Positions 1-10,035 of a DNA stretch of 64,000 nt are shown here, piece after piece. Below the pieces are notes generated by a model that was given only the letters and a program-made list of their open reading frames with translations, was not told where the DNA came from and ran no database searches. Position 1 is the stretch's first letter, and each line of letters starts with the position of its first letter. A program made the position numbers and the translations under genes. Source of the stretch: Streptomyces rimosus (GTDB lineage Bacteria; Actinomycetota; Actinomycetes; Streptomycetales; Streptomycetaceae); NCBI RefSeq assembly GCF_008704655.1, contig NZ_CP023688.1, positions 1,488,001-1,552,000 on the forward strand. The letters are read 5' to 3'.

Positions 1-66
1 AAGGACGTCCGGTACGGCACGGACCGCGGCCCGCGCGCCTTGTATGTGAAGAACCGGGCCTGCTGA
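1..66 (+). CDS. C-terminal end of an unidentified protein (partial)
   Basis: An open frame enters from the left edge and stops with TGA at 64-66. Its 21 visible residues end in GPRALYVKNRAC. The frame is convergent with fadA6 and is followed at once by a strong hairpin, as expected for a gene end. The fragment is too short for a family assignment, so no function is claimed. Confidence 0.5.
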   Translation, partial: KDVRYGTDRGPRALYVKNRAC

Positions 67-79
67 CCCGGACGCACCG

Positions 80-106
80 CCGGGCCGGGGCCCCGCCCCG
101 GCCCGG
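80..106. terminator. Bidirectional hairpin terminator between convergent genes
   Basis: A perfect 12-bp stem (CCGGGCCGGGGC at 80-91 pairing with 95-106) with a 3-nt loop fills the gap between the partial plus-strand gene and fadA6 on minus. It has no T-tract, as is common in Streptomyces. Its position between two stop codons suggests it serves both directions. Confidence 0.7.
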
Positions 107-108
107 GT

Positions 109-1266
<1,158 letters not shown>

Positions 1267-1329
1267 GCGGGCTCCTCGGTCGTCGGGGCGTGCGGAGCGT
1301 GCGCGGTGCTTCCCGGAGGTGCCGTGTGG

Positions 1330-1989
1330 TCAGTCCCGTACGGCGATGCCGTCCAGCACCATCGACAGGTACTGGCGGGCGATCTCCTCCGGGCCGTGGT
1401 GGCCGCCCGGCCGGTACCAGCTCGCGGCGACCCAGACGGTGTCGCGGACGAACCGGTAGGTGAGCCGGACATCCAGCTCGGGGCGGAAGACGCCCTCGGC
1501 GACGCCGCGTTCCAGCGTGCCGAGCCACGCCTTCTCGAACTTGCGCTGGGAGTCGGCGAGGTAGCCGAAGCGGGGGCGGGCGGCCAGCTGCCGGGACTCG
1601 TTCTGGTAGATGGCGACGGCGGCGCGGTGCCGGTCGATCTCCCGGAAGGACTCGGTGACCAGGGCCTCGATGGTCTCCCGGGGGCCGAGCCCGGCCGCGA
1701 GCACCGCGTCGTAGCCGGCCCACAGCTCGTCCAGGAACGTGCTGAGGATCTCGTCCAGCATCGATTCCTTGGAGTCGAAGTGGTAGTAGAGGCTGCCCGC
1801 GAGCAGCCCGGCCTCGTCCGCGATGCGGCGTACGGTCGTGGCGCTGTAGCCGTGCGCGGCGAACACCTCGGCCGCGGTGGCGAGCAGTTCTCGGCGGCGG
1901 GCGGGCGACGGGGTCACGGCGGGCTTCCCCGCGGCGGGCTTCTTCTGGGACTTGCCGCCGGTCTTCCGGGGCTTGCTGTCGGTGGACAC
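1330..1989 (-). CDS. kstR2: TetR-family repressor KstR2-like
   Basis: A 219-aa TetR regulator with an extra Lys/Pro-rich head (residues 1-30). The DNA-binding HTH follows at about 33-80 (TTVRRIADEAGLLAGSLYYHF). The ligand domain ends with FVRDTVWVAASWYRPGG and QYLSMVLDGI, a pattern I associate with mycobacterial KstR2, the repressor of HIP catabolism that is relieved by HIP-CoA. It lies between ipdF (21-bp gap) and fadA6 (63-bp gap) on the same strand, so it is probably autoregulated with them through the palindrome at 2847-2862. The ligand identity is inferred from the neighbours. Confidence 0.85.
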   Translation of the reverse strand: MSTDSKPRKTGGKSQKKPAAGKPAVTPSPARRRELLATAAEVFAAHGYSATTVRRIADEAGLLAGSLYYHFDSKESMLDEILSTFLDELWAGYDAVLAAGLGPRETIEALVTESFREIDRHRAAVAIYQNESRQLAARPRFGYLADSQRKFEKAWLGTLERGVAEGVFRPELDVRLTYRFVRDTVWVAASWYRPGGHHGPEEIARQYLSMVLDGIAVRD

Positions 1990-2010
1990 CGGGCCATTGT
2001 CGCTCCCCGC

Positions 2011-2829
2011 TCACGCGCGCTGGCTGCTGACCGGGACCGTCTCGCCGGTCATGTACGAGGCGTAGTCGCTGGCCAGGAAGACGATGACGTTGGCGACCTC
2101 CCACGGTTCGGCGGAGCGCCCGAACGCTTCCCGGGCGGCGAGAGCGGCCAGCAGTTCCTCGTCGGCGACCTTCGCCAGGTGCGGGTGGACGGCCAGGCTG
2201 GGCGAGACGGCGTTGACCCGGACCCCGTACGCGGCGGCCTCGACGGCGGCGCAGCGGGTCAGCGCCATCACCCCGGCCTTGGCGGCGGCGTAGTGCGCCT
2301 GGCCGCGCTGGGCCCGCCAGCCGACGACGGAGGCGTTGTTGACGATCACGCCGCCCCGGCCCGCGGCCCGCATCCGGCGCAGTGCGGCGCGGGTGCAGCG
2401 GAAGGTCCCGTTCAGCGTGACGTCGAGGACGGCGGTCCACTGCGCGTCGGTCATCGCCACCAGGTCGACGCTGCCGCCGAGTCCAGCGTTGTTGACGACC
2501 ACGTCCAGCCGCCCGTGCCGCTGCTCGACGCCGTCGAAGAGGGCGGTGACCTGGGCCTCGTCGGTGACGTCGCAGGGCAGTGCGGCGATCCGCGCGGCGC
2601 CGAACTCGGCGGCGAGCGCCGCCTCGGACTCCTTCAGGCGCCGGGCGTGCGCGTCGGAGAGGACCACGTCCGCGCCCTCCTCCAGGAGCCGGCGGGCGGT
2701 GGCGCCGCCGATGCCGGTGCCCGCCGCGGCGGTGACGACCGCGGTCCGGCCGGCGAGCAGGCCGTGTCCGGGGACGTAGGGGGGTGGCTGGGGTGCCGGG
2801 TGCGCCGTCGGAGGCTTCTCGGGCGTCAT
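2011..2829 (-). CDS. ipdF: SDR dehydrogenase IpdF-like (steroid C/D-ring degradation)
   Basis: A 272-aa short-chain dehydrogenase. It has the NAD(P)-binding motif AAAGTGIGGATA (residues 35-46), the structural NNAG (113-116) and the catalytic residues Ser167, Tyr180 and Lys184 (YAAAK). In mycobacteria IpdF oxidises 5-hydroxy-HIC-CoA during HIP degradation. The segments GHGLL, VTAAAGTGIG and NNASVVGWRAQ resemble that family closely. It is the first gene of the minus-strand row and starts 78 bp from the divergent acyl-CoA dehydrogenase. The Pro-rich first 20 residues may be dispensable or reflect a slightly late true start. Confidence 0.85.
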   Translation of the reverse strand: MTPEKPPTAHPAPQPPPYVPGHGLLAGRTAVVTAAAGTGIGGATARRLLEEGADVVLSDAHARRLKESEAALAAEFGAARIAALPCDVTDEAQVTALFDGVEQRHGRLDVVVNNAGLGGSVDLVAMTDAQWTAVLDVTLNGTFRCTRAALRRMRAAGRGGVIVNNASVVGWRAQRGQAHYAAAKAGVMALTRCAAVEAAAYGVRVNAVSPSLAVHPHLAKVADEELLAALAAREAFGRSAEPWEVANVIVFLASDYASYMTGETVPVSSQRA

Positions 2830-2846
2830 GGCCGTACGCTAACCTA

Positions 2847-2862
2847 CCTAACACTTGTTAGG
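2847..2862. promoter_or_regulatory. Palindromic operator between ipdF and acyl-CoA dehydrogenase genes
   Basis: CCTAACA-CT-TGTTAGG forms two perfect 7-bp arms with a 2-bp spacer. It is centred in the 78-bp divergent intergenic region, where one repressor could control both operons. A TetR protein gene (kstR2) lies two genes away. It does not match the mycobacterial KstR2 box as I recall it, so a diverged KstR2 site is an inference. Confidence 0.6.
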
Positions 2863-2907
2863 GAACGGTCGTGGAAGAGCCCGCCGCCGCCCCGGGGAGG
2901 CCGCTCG

Positions 2908-4077
2908 ATGGATCTCGAACTCACCGCGGCAGACGAGGAGTTCCGGCGGGAAGCGCGGGACTGGCTGGCCGCCCACGTGCCCGCCGAACCGCTGCCTTCC
3001 CTGGAGACGGCCGAGGGCTTCGCCGCCCACCGGGCCTGGGAACGCGAGCTGCACGGTGGCCGCTGGTCGGCCGTGACCTGGCCGGAGGAGTACGGCGGGC
3101 GCGGCGCGTCGGTGCTGCAATGGCTGCTCTTCGAGGAGGAGTACCACGCGGCGCGCGCTCCGGGCCGGGTCTCCCAGAACGGCGTCAGCCTGCTCGCCCC
3201 CACCCTCTTCGAGCACGGTACGGACGAGCAGGTGGCGCGGGTGCTGCCGCCGATGGCGCGCGGGGAGACGGTCTGGGCGCAGGCCTGGTCGGAGCCCGGC
3301 GCCGGTTCCGATCTCGCCGCGCTGCGCTCGGCCGCCGTACGGGCCGACGGCGGCTGGCTGCTGCGCGGGCACAAGACGTGGTCCTCCCGCGCCGCCTTCG
3401 CGGACCGGGCCTTCGGGCTGTTCCGCAGCCACCCCGGCGGGGACCGGCCGCACCACGGCCTGACGTATCTGATGTTCGACCTGGCGGCGCCGGGCGTGAC
3501 GGTGCGGCCCATCGGGCGCCTCGACGGGAAGCCGGCCTTCGCCGAGCTGTTCCTGGAGGACGTGTTCGTGCCGGACGCGGACGTGATCGGCGAGCCGGGC
3601 CAGGGATGGCGGGTCGCCATGAGCACGGCAGGCAACGAACGCGGGCTGACGCTGCGCAGCCCCGGACGTTTCACGGCCGCCGCCGACCGACTCGCCGCCC
3701 TGTGGCGGGCCGGCGCCGACCCGGCGGACACGGCGCTGCGCGACCGGGTCGCCGACGCGCTCATAGGAGCCCGCGCCTACCAGCTGTCCGCCTACGCAGG
3801 CGTCGCACGCCTCACCGAGGGCGGCACCCCCGGGGCAGCGGCCAGCCTCACCAAAATCTTCTGGTCCGAACTCGACATCGCCCTGCACGAGACCGCCCTC
3901 GACCTCCTCGGGCCACACGGCGAACTCGCCGACGCCGCCCCCGAGGCGCCGGACCACGGCGGCTGGGCCGACGGCTGGATCTTCGCGCTGGCCGGTCCGG
4001 TCTACGCCGGTACGAACGAGATCCAGCGCGACATCATCGCCGAACGGCTGCTGGGCCTGCCGAAGGGACGGCGCTGA
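2908..4077 (+). CDS. Acyl-CoA dehydrogenase, large subunit of a putative steroid-type pair
   Basis: A 389-aa acyl-CoA dehydrogenase that would desaturate a CoA thioester using FAD. It shows WSEPGAGSDLA, the central beta domain up to LEDVFVPDADVIGEPGQGW, and a C-terminal VYAGTNEIQRDIIAERLLGL. The residue before GTNEIQR, where MCAD carries its catalytic Glu, is Ala, so the base must be elsewhere or on the partner. ATG 2908 is preceded by GGGGAGG (2894-2900); longer in-frame extensions lack this signal. The next gene encodes a shorter homologue 28 bp on, the layout of heteromeric steroid acyl-CoA dehydrogenases (FadE28/29, IpdE1/E2). Which of those it corresponds to cannot be told here. Confidence 0.85.
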   Translation: MDLELTAADEEFRREARDWLAAHVPAEPLPSLETAEGFAAHRAWERELHGGRWSAVTWPEEYGGRGASVLQWLLFEEEYHAARAPGRVSQNGVSLLAPTLFEHGTDEQVARVLPPMARGETVWAQAWSEPGAGSDLAALRSAAVRADGGWLLRGHKTWSSRAAFADRAFGLFRSHPGGDRPHHGLTYLMFDLAAPGVTVRPIGRLDGKPAFAELFLEDVFVPDADVIGEPGQGWRVAMSTAGNERGLTLRSPGRFTAAADRLAALWRAGADPADTALRDRVADALIGARAYQLSAYAGVARLTEGGTPGAAASLTKIFWSELDIALHETALDLLGPHGELADAAPEAPDHGGWADGWIFALAGPVYAGTNEIQRDIIAERLLGLPKGRR

Positions 4078-4105
4078 GCGGGCCGCGCCGGTGAGAGGAG
4101 TGGGA

Positions 4106-5137
4106 ATGCGGTTCCTGCTGGACGCGGAGCAGGCGGAGTTCGGCCGGACGCTCGGCCGCATGCTGGCGGCGGCGGACACCCCGGCCGCCGTACGGGCCTG
4201 GGGCGCCGGTGACAGCGCCCCAGGGAGTGCGGTGTGGCGGCGGCTCGCCGGGGCCGGGGTGTTCGGGCTCGCCGTACCGGAGAAGTGCGGGGGCGCGGGA
4301 TTCCTGCCGGTCGATCTGATCGTCTCCTTCGTGGAGTTGGGGCGGTATGCCGTACCCGGCCCGGTGGTGGAGACCGCCGTGGCGGCGGTACTGCTGGAGC
4401 GGCTCGGTGACACGGGCGGCCTGGCCGACATCTGGCGGCCCGCGATCGCGGCCGGGGATGCGATGGTGTCGTACGCGGACCTGGCCCGCGGGCCGTACGC
4501 CCTCGACGCGGCGACCGCCGATGTGACGTTCCTCGTCGACGGCGACACGCTGCGGGCGTCCGACGGGAGTGGGCCGGTCCAGCCCTCGGTCGATCCGGCA
4601 CGGCGGCTGGCCCGGTGCCCGGGTGGAGCCGTCCTGGCGAGCGGACCGGCCGTCCGGGCCGCCGCCGCGCAGGCCGACGACATCGCGCGGCTGCTCACGG
4701 CGGCCCAGGCGCTCGGTGTCGGCCGGCGGCTGCTGGACGACACGGTGGCGTACGTGAAGCAGCGCACCCAGTTCGGCGTCGCCATCGGCTCGTTCCAGGC
4801 GGTGAAGCACCGGCTGGCGGACGTGCTGCTGGCGCTGGAGTTCGCCGAGCCGCTGGTGTACGGGGCGGCGGTGGAGGTCGCGGGAGCTTCACAGGCGGGA
4901 ACGGCGGATGCCGCGGACGCCGCGGGTGTCGGGATCGCGATGGCGAAGGTGGCGGCGGGCGAGGCGGCATATGCCGCGGCGCGGGCCGCGCTCCAGCTGC
5001 ACGGGGCCCTCGGCTATACCGATGAGCTGGACCTTTCCCTGTGGATACGCAAGGCACGGGCCCTGCGAAACGCCTGGGGCACGCCCGCGGAGTGCCGGGC
5101 CCGCGTTCTCCCTTCCCCCGTCGCGACTACCCGGTAA
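4106..5137 (+). CDS. Acyl-CoA dehydrogenase, short subunit
   Basis: A 343-aa protein with acyl-CoA dehydrogenase features: VPEKCGGAGFLPVDLIVSF near the N-terminus, QRTQFGVAIGSFQAVKHRLAD (split here as QRTQFG and SFQAVKHRLAD) in the helical domain, and LQLHGALGYTDELDLS near the end. It is shorter and more divergent than the gene before it, like the second subunit of heteromeric steroid acyl-CoA dehydrogenases. ATG 4106 has the ribosome site GAGAGGAG at 4093-4100. A GTG at 4091 is in frame but overlaps that site. It probably works as a complex with the preceding gene product on a HIP-derived CoA thioester. Confidence 0.82.
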   Translation: MRFLLDAEQAEFGRTLGRMLAAADTPAAVRAWGAGDSAPGSAVWRRLAGAGVFGLAVPEKCGGAGFLPVDLIVSFVELGRYAVPGPVVETAVAAVLLERLGDTGGLADIWRPAIAAGDAMVSYADLARGPYALDAATADVTFLVDGDTLRASDGSGPVQPSVDPARRLARCPGGAVLASGPAVRAAAAQADDIARLLTAAQALGVGRRLLDDTVAYVKQRTQFGVAIGSFQAVKHRLADVLLALEFAEPLVYGAAVEVAGASQAGTADAADAAGVGIAMAKVAAGEAAYAAARAALQLHGALGYTDELDLSLWIRKARALRNAWGTPAECRARVLPSPVATTR

Positions 5138-5182
5138 CAGCGCAAATGTTTCACGAGTAAAATACCTGTTAAGCTTTTCGCC

Positions 5183-7003
5183 ATGGGGAAGCATGCCAGG
5201 CTCACGGGAAAGCGCGCGGCGGCCACGTCCGGGAGCGGCGGCGCCGTACGCACCCGGCCGCTGCCCATCAGGAGCACGGTGCTGCTGCGCCGCCCCGTGG
5301 ACATCTGGCACAAGCCCGCGCTGAGCGCCGTCGTCGCCCTCGGCATCCCCGAGTTCACGCTGCTCGCGCTGGGGCGCATGGACCTGGTGCTCTACACCTC
5401 GGCCGGCGCGATGTGCGCCCTGTACGCGCACGGCCTGCCGTACACCGCACGGGCCCGCACCCTGATGTGGGTGGTGCTCGGCATGGTCGCGAGCCTCGGC
5501 GCCGCCCTCACGGCGGCCTCCCTGACCACGTCGGTCCCGCTGCTCGTCCTCCTCGCCTCGCTGGTCGCCGCCGTGCACAAGATGGTCTGCGACGCGACGC
5601 GCGTCGGGCCGCCCGGAAACCTGATCTTCACCTTCATCTCGGCGTCCGCCTTCTTCGTTCCGCAGCGGCTCGGGCAGGTGCCCTTCCACATGGCGCTGGC
5701 GCTCGGCGCGGGCGGGCTCGCCTGGCTGGTGTGCATGGCGCCCGCGCTGGTCCGGCCGCGCGGCCCCGAGCGGATCGCGACGGCGCGGGCGCTGGAGGCC
5801 GCAGCCGGGCTGCTGCGCTCCGGCCCGGCCGCGGCGGACGGCCCCGGCGGGCCTGACCGCGCCCGGCACGCCACCGCGGCCGCCGTGAACGCCGCCTGGC
5901 AGACGCTGTTCCAGGTGCCGGGCCGCACACCCGCCGCGGCAGCCGCCCGCGCGGGGCTGGAGCGGCTGCTCGTACGGGCCGAGTCGGCCCTCGCGGCCCC
6001 GGAAGCCGATACGGCGGAGGCCGAGCGTTACGCGGCGTGGGCCCGTGACCTGCGCCGGGGCCGCCCGCTGCCGGAGATCACACTCACCGGCGCGCAGGCC
6101 GGCGAGCTGGCGGGGATCACCGCGGAGCACGCGGACCACGAACAGGCGGCAGGCGCCGTGCCCCGCGGCCCCGCCCCGGGCCGCCCGCGCGGCCTGCCCG
6201 CCGTGCTGGGGCGCCTCGCGCCCGGCTCGCCGCTGCTGCCCATCGGCGCGCGGGTCGCCGCGGGCTGCGCGCTGGCGGGCTGGGCCTCGATGGCGGTCGG
6301 CGTCGGCCATCCGTACTGGGCGGTGGTCACCGCGGCCTCCATCTACCAGGCCAACACCACCCTCTCCTGGCAGCGGGCCCTGCAGCGCACCCTCGGCAAC
6401 CTGCTCGGCCTGCTGCTCTTCACCGCGCTGCTGCCGGTGATCCACACCGGCCACCTGGCGATGATCCTGCTGGCGCTCACCTTCCAGTTCTGCGCGGAGG
6501 CGAGCATCACCCGCAACTACTGGCTCGGCTCGGTCTGGGTCACCCCGATGGCGCTGCTGCTGACCGAGTTCGCGCGTCAGCTGCCCGCCCGGACGCTGGT
6601 CACCGACCGCTGGATCGACACCGTCGTGGGCGCCGCCGTGGGGCTGGCCTGCTGCGTCCTGGTGACCAACCGCCGCGCGGCGGACCGTATCGAGATCGCG
6701 CTCGACCAGGTGGCCGCTGCCGAGGCGGCGGCCCTGCGGCTGCTGGACGGCTACGGCGGGCCGGGCAACGAGGACGTACGGGACGGCGACGGCGTACCGG
6801 ACGACGGGGCCCGCCGGATCGGCTGGGCGCGGGACCGGCTCGCCGCGAGCCTGATGGAGCTGCGGGAGGCGGTGGAGGTGTCGGCCGGCGAGTGGTGGCA
6901 GCGCGCCGTCCCCGAGGAGCGCGTCGCCCTGGCCGAGCAGCGGGGACACCGGACGCTGGCCCGGCTCGTCCGCCGGCTGTCCGCGCCGGCGCCGGCCGCG
7001 TAG
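5183..7003 (+). CDS. FUSC-family membrane protein (putative exporter)
   Basis: A 606-aa protein with two membrane blocks, a typical FUSC (fusaric acid resistance-like) layout. The first lies at about residues 50-190 and the second at about 350-500 (GARVAAGCALAGWA, HPYWAVVTAASIYQAN, LGNLLGLLLFTALLP). A soluble stretch lies between them and a helical tail follows. FUSC proteins are aromatic-acid efflux or envelope transporters; the substrate here is unknown. It follows the dehydrogenase pair by 45 bp of AT-richer sequence (5142-5180), so it may have its own promoter. A MarR regulator lies downstream on the same strand. No good ribosome site precedes ATG 5183, so the start is uncertain. Confidence 0.8.
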   Translation: MGKHARLTGKRAAATSGSGGAVRTRPLPIRSTVLLRRPVDIWHKPALSAVVALGIPEFTLLALGRMDLVLYTSAGAMCALYAHGLPYTARARTLMWVVLGMVASLGAALTAASLTTSVPLLVLLASLVAAVHKMVCDATRVGPPGNLIFTFISASAFFVPQRLGQVPFHMALALGAGGLAWLVCMAPALVRPRGPERIATARALEAAAGLLRSGPAAADGPGGPDRARHATAAAVNAAWQTLFQVPGRTPAAAAARAGLERLLVRAESALAAPEADTAEAERYAAWARDLRRGRPLPEITLTGAQAGELAGITAEHADHEQAAGAVPRGPAPGRPRGLPAVLGRLAPGSPLLPIGARVAAGCALAGWASMAVGVGHPYWAVVTAASIYQANTTLSWQRALQRTLGNLLGLLLFTALLPVIHTGHLAMILLALTFQFCAEASITRNYWLGSVWVTPMALLLTEFARQLPARTLVTDRWIDTVVGAAVGLACCVLVTNRRAADRIEIALDQVAAAEAAALRLLDGYGGPGNEDVRDGDGVPDDGARRIGWARDRLAASLMELREAVEVSAGEWWQRAVPEERVALAEQRGHRTLARLVRRLSAPAPAA

Positions 7004-7215
7004 CGCGTGTCCGCCGGACCGGGCCGTCCGCCGGGAGCCGCACCCCGGGCCGCGCCGGTGCCGCCCGCGCCGCCCCGGACCGCTCGCGCGCCCGGCGCCA
7101 GGCAGAATGGCCGGGCGCGGCGCGGCGCGGGGCCCGGACGGCGGCCCGTGCTCCGCCGTGCGCGACACAGGATGCCGACGGGGGCCGGGAGAGCCCGGGA
7201 AGAAGAGGTGCGCGC

Positions 7216-7722
7216 GTGACCGAGGACATCGTCGCGGGGGTGCTGCGCCAGTGGCAGCAGGTCCATCCGGGGCTGGACACCGGCCCGATGGCGGTGATCG
7301 GACGGCTCAACCGCTGTTCCGCGCTGTTGCAGCAGGCGACCGACGCGCCGCTGCGGCGGGAGGGCCTGACCCGCCCGGAGTTCGACATCCTCGGGACGCT
7401 GCGGCGGATGGACCGCGAGCTGACGCCGGGCCGGATCGCGCGCGAGACGTTCGCGTCCGGGGCCGCGGTCACCAAGCGGGTACGGCAGTTGGAGTCGCGC
7501 GGGCTGCTGGCGCGGCGCCCCGACGAGCGGGACCGGCGCGTCTCGCACCTCTCGCTCACCGACGCGGGCCGCGCGGTCATCGACCGGCTGCTGCCCGAGC
7601 AACTGCGCTACGAGGCCGGTCTGCTGGAGGGCATCGACGCCCGGCGGCAGGCCGAACTGTCCGAGGGGCTCAGCGAGTTGCTGGTACTGCTGGAAGGGCG
7701 GCTCGGCAGCCTGCTGGACTGA
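7216..7722 (+). CDS. MarR-family transcriptional regulator
   Basis: A 168-aa winged-helix protein. The recognition region is LTRPEFDILGTLRRMD followed by LTPGRIARETFASGAAVTKR, and the wing is RPDERDRRVSHLSLTDAG. These are classic MarR features. GTG 7216 is preceded by GAAGAGG at 7201-7207. An in-frame ATG far upstream (6892) would overlap the membrane protein gene by over 100 bp and is unlikely. It may regulate the FUSC gene 212 bp upstream, since MarR/exporter pairs are common; the operator and ligand are not visible. Confidence 0.85.
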   Translation: MTEDIVAGVLRQWQQVHPGLDTGPMAVIGRLNRCSALLQQATDAPLRREGLTRPEFDILGTLRRMDRELTPGRIARETFASGAAVTKRVRQLESRGLLARRPDERDRRVSHLSLTDAGRAVIDRLLPEQLRYEAGLLEGIDARRQAELSEGLSELLVLLEGRLGSLLD

Positions 7723-8106
7723 CGGCGGCCGGGGGCGGAACGGGGCCGGGCGGTGCGCCGCTGTACGCCGGACGGGCGACGCCGCGTTCCCGGTGCCCGG
7801 GTGCGGGGAGGTATACGGCGCGGCGGACGGTCCGCCGGAGTGGCGCGGCGGCCGTTCGCCCGGCGCCTCCCGGGCAACGCGCGCGGGCTGCGGAATGATG
7901 CGTTCCGTGGACGGCTCCGCAGGCCGGCGCCGGTCCCTACACGGTCGAGGGAGGAACGCCGCAGTGTCCGAGCGCACGCCGTGCCCCAGGAGGGACGGTC
8001 GGCCGCGGCTCGCGGCCGCCGCCGGGCGGGGACCGCCGGGACACGGTCCGTACCGTCCGCCCACCGCCCGCCCCGTCGCCCGGCGACCCGCTTCCTGAGG
8101 CAGCGT
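7723..8106. other. Gene-free stretch upstream of methyltransferase
   Basis: These 384 bases between the MarR gene and the methyltransferase hold only open frames with arginine/proline-rich, low-complexity translations typical of GC-rich shadow frames. No palindrome, RNA gene or clear promoter stood out. It presumably holds the methyltransferase promoter. Confidence 0.4.
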
Positions 8107-8859
8107 ATGACTTCCCAATTCGACGGTATGGCCGCTCTGCACGAGCGCAGCATCGACGAGCTGCCCTTCAGACGGCACATCGAAATGCCCTCCGTCCTCG
8201 CCGCGGCGGGCGGCGTCGAGGGGCGCCGGGTCCTGGACCTCGGCTGCGGTTCGGGGCTGTACGCCCGCTTCTTCGCCCGCAACGGCGCGGCCGGTGTGCT
8301 CGGCGTCGACCGCTCCCCCGGGCTGATCGCGCACGCCCGGCACCGCGAGGAGGTCGAGCCCCTGGGTGTGCGCTACCTGGTCCACGACGAAGCGACGACG
8401 GACACCCTCACCGGCGCGTTCGACCTGGCCGTGTCCGTCTACGCGCTCTCGTACGCGGCCACCCCGGCCGCGCTCGCCCGCCTCTGCGCCGCCGCCCGCG
8501 CCACCCTCGCCCCCGGTGGCCGTTTCGTGGCCGCCACGCTCAACCCGGACTTCGCGACGGTCCCCCACTACTACCGGCCCTACGGCTTCGACCTCACCGT
8601 GGCCGACCCGCACCTGTGCGACGGCGACCCCGTCGGCCTGCACGCCCGTGCCGACGGGGAGAGCTTCCAGGTGACCGCCTACTACTGGTCCCGCGAGGCA
8701 CACGAACGGGCGCTGACGGAGGCCGGGTTCACCGAGGTCGCCTGGCAGTCCCCGCGCACCGCCGCCGACGGCAGCGCGTCCCTGTTCGCGCGCTACCTGG
8801 CGGCGCCGCACGTCCTGGCCGTGTCCGCGCGTGTGCCCGGGGACTCCTCCCCGCGATAG
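8107..8859 (+). CDS. Class I SAM-dependent methyltransferase
   Basis: A 250-aa methyltransferase with motif I VLDLGCGSGLYARF (around residues 42-55), motif II acidic residue in LGVDRS, and FDLAVSVYALSYA as the post-I region. LAPGGRFVAATLNP is the motif III strand. The substrate is unknown; the fold resembles small-molecule methyltransferases of the UbiE/ToxA type. ATG 8107 fits the family N-terminus; the frame stays open far upstream, but that extension is low complexity. The gene is convergent with the secreted propeller gene, with a 6-bp gap between stop codons. Confidence 0.8.
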   Translation: MTSQFDGMAALHERSIDELPFRRHIEMPSVLAAAGGVEGRRVLDLGCGSGLYARFFARNGAAGVLGVDRSPGLIAHARHREEVEPLGVRYLVHDEATTDTLTGAFDLAVSVYALSYAATPAALARLCAAARATLAPGGRFVAATLNPDFATVPHYYRPYGFDLTVADPHLCDGDPVGLHARADGESFQVTAYYWSREAHERALTEAGFTEVAWQSPRTAADGSASLFARYLAAPHVLAVSARVPGDSSPR

Positions 8860-8865
8860 CCGGGG

Positions 8866-10035
8866 TCACGGTTCCAGCCGGGCGATGCGCCCGTCCTCCC
8901 CCGCCGCCCAGCAGCCGGAGTCCGGCGCGCAGTCGACGGTGTCGTACGAGCCGTCGTCGATGGCGTACCAGTTGCGGCCGCCGTCGAACGTCACGTCGCT
9001 GCCCGTCGGCCCGACCGCGAGGGCGGCCCGCGTTGAGCGGGGGAACCAGGCCACGCCGGACCGGTAGCGCTTCGGGGGCCGGACGGACGCCTGCCAGGTC
9101 GCGCCGCCGTCCGCGCTCACCGCGGCGGCCTTGGGCGAGGGCTTGCCGGTCCGGTGGTCGCCGCCGACCGCGAGGCCGTGCGTACGGTCGCGGAAGGCCA
9201 GCCCGAAGATTCCGCGCGCCGGGTCGCCCGCCGGGACCGGCGTCTGCGCCACGGTCCAGCTGCGCCCGCGGTCGGGCGAGTACAGCACGCGGCTGCGGGC
9301 CGCGCCGCCGGTGGCGAACCACGCGTCGTGGTCACCCGAGCTGACCAGGCACTGCCCGCTGGCCGCGAACGACGCCTCGCCCGGCTGGGCCGGGGGCATG
9401 CCGCGGGTGGGCAGCACCCGCCAGTTGCGGCCGCCGTCGACGGTGGACAGGATGCGGTATGCCCCGTCGACGGGGTCGGCGAGCGCGATGCCGTGGCTGC
9501 TGTCGAAGAACGTCATGCAGTCGTAGAAGGCCCGCGGATCGGTGTTGCGGAAGCTCTCGGTCCAGGTGGCGCCGCCGTCGTCCGTGCGGAAGACCCGGGA
9601 CGCCTCGCCCTCGCCGGCCGCCAGGACCACGGCGTGCTGCGCGTCGAACGCCTCGATGTCGCGGAACTCCAGCGTGCCCGCGCCCGGCGGGGACACGTCG
9701 CGCCAGTGGTCGCCGCCGTCGCGGGTGCGCAGCACGGTGCCGCCGGTGCCGGCGACCCAGGCGGTGTCGCGGCTGACGGCGGCCAGGCCCCGGAAGCGGG
9801 CGTCGCTGTCGCTGTCCTTCAGGTCCCAGCCGCCGCGCAGCGCGGCGACCGCGGCCGGTTGTGCGGCGGCCTGCGCGGCGGCTGCCGCCCGTGCCGCGGT
9901 GCGCTGCTGCTGAGCGGACACCGGAGCGGTGCTCGCGGCACCGAGCGCCACCGCGCAGGCCACCGCCCACAGCATGCGCTTCCGTCTCATCCGCCCCGGC
10001 TGTCCTGACTGTCCCGGCTTCCCCTTGACCCTCAT
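8866..10035 (-). CDS. Secreted BNR/HCF136-like beta-propeller protein
   Basis: A protein of about 389 aa with a signal peptide (MRRKRMLWAVACAVALGAAS...VSA). Repeated Asp-box/BNR elements follow: RTRDGGDHWRDV, RTDDGGATWTES, STVDGGRNWRVL, SPDRGRSWTVA, SADGGATWQAS and TFDGGRNWYAI. Such repeats build a six- or seven-bladed propeller like the Ycf48/HCF136 family. Streptomyces homologues are often called oxidoreductases without proof. The start is ambiguous: ATG 10035 gives a 15-residue pre-head and ATG 9990 begins directly at the signal peptide; neither has a strong ribosome site. Function unknown, probably extracellular. Confidence 0.8.
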   Translation of the reverse strand: MRVKGKPGQSGQPGRMRRKRMLWAVACAVALGAASTAPVSAQQQRTAARAAAAAQAAAQPAAVAALRGGWDLKDSDSDARFRGLAAVSRDTAWVAGTGGTVLRTRDGGDHWRDVSPPGAGTLEFRDIEAFDAQHAVVLAAGEGEASRVFRTDDGGATWTESFRNTDPRAFYDCMTFFDSSHGIALADPVDGAYRILSTVDGGRNWRVLPTRGMPPAQPGEASFAASGQCLVSSGDHDAWFATGGAARSRVLYSPDRGRSWTVAQTPVPAGDPARGIFGLAFRDRTHGLAVGGDHRTGKPSPKAAAVSADGGATWQASVRPPKRYRSGVAWFPRSTRAALAVGPTGSDVTFDGGRNWYAIDDGSYDTVDCAPDSGCWAAGEDGRIARLEP

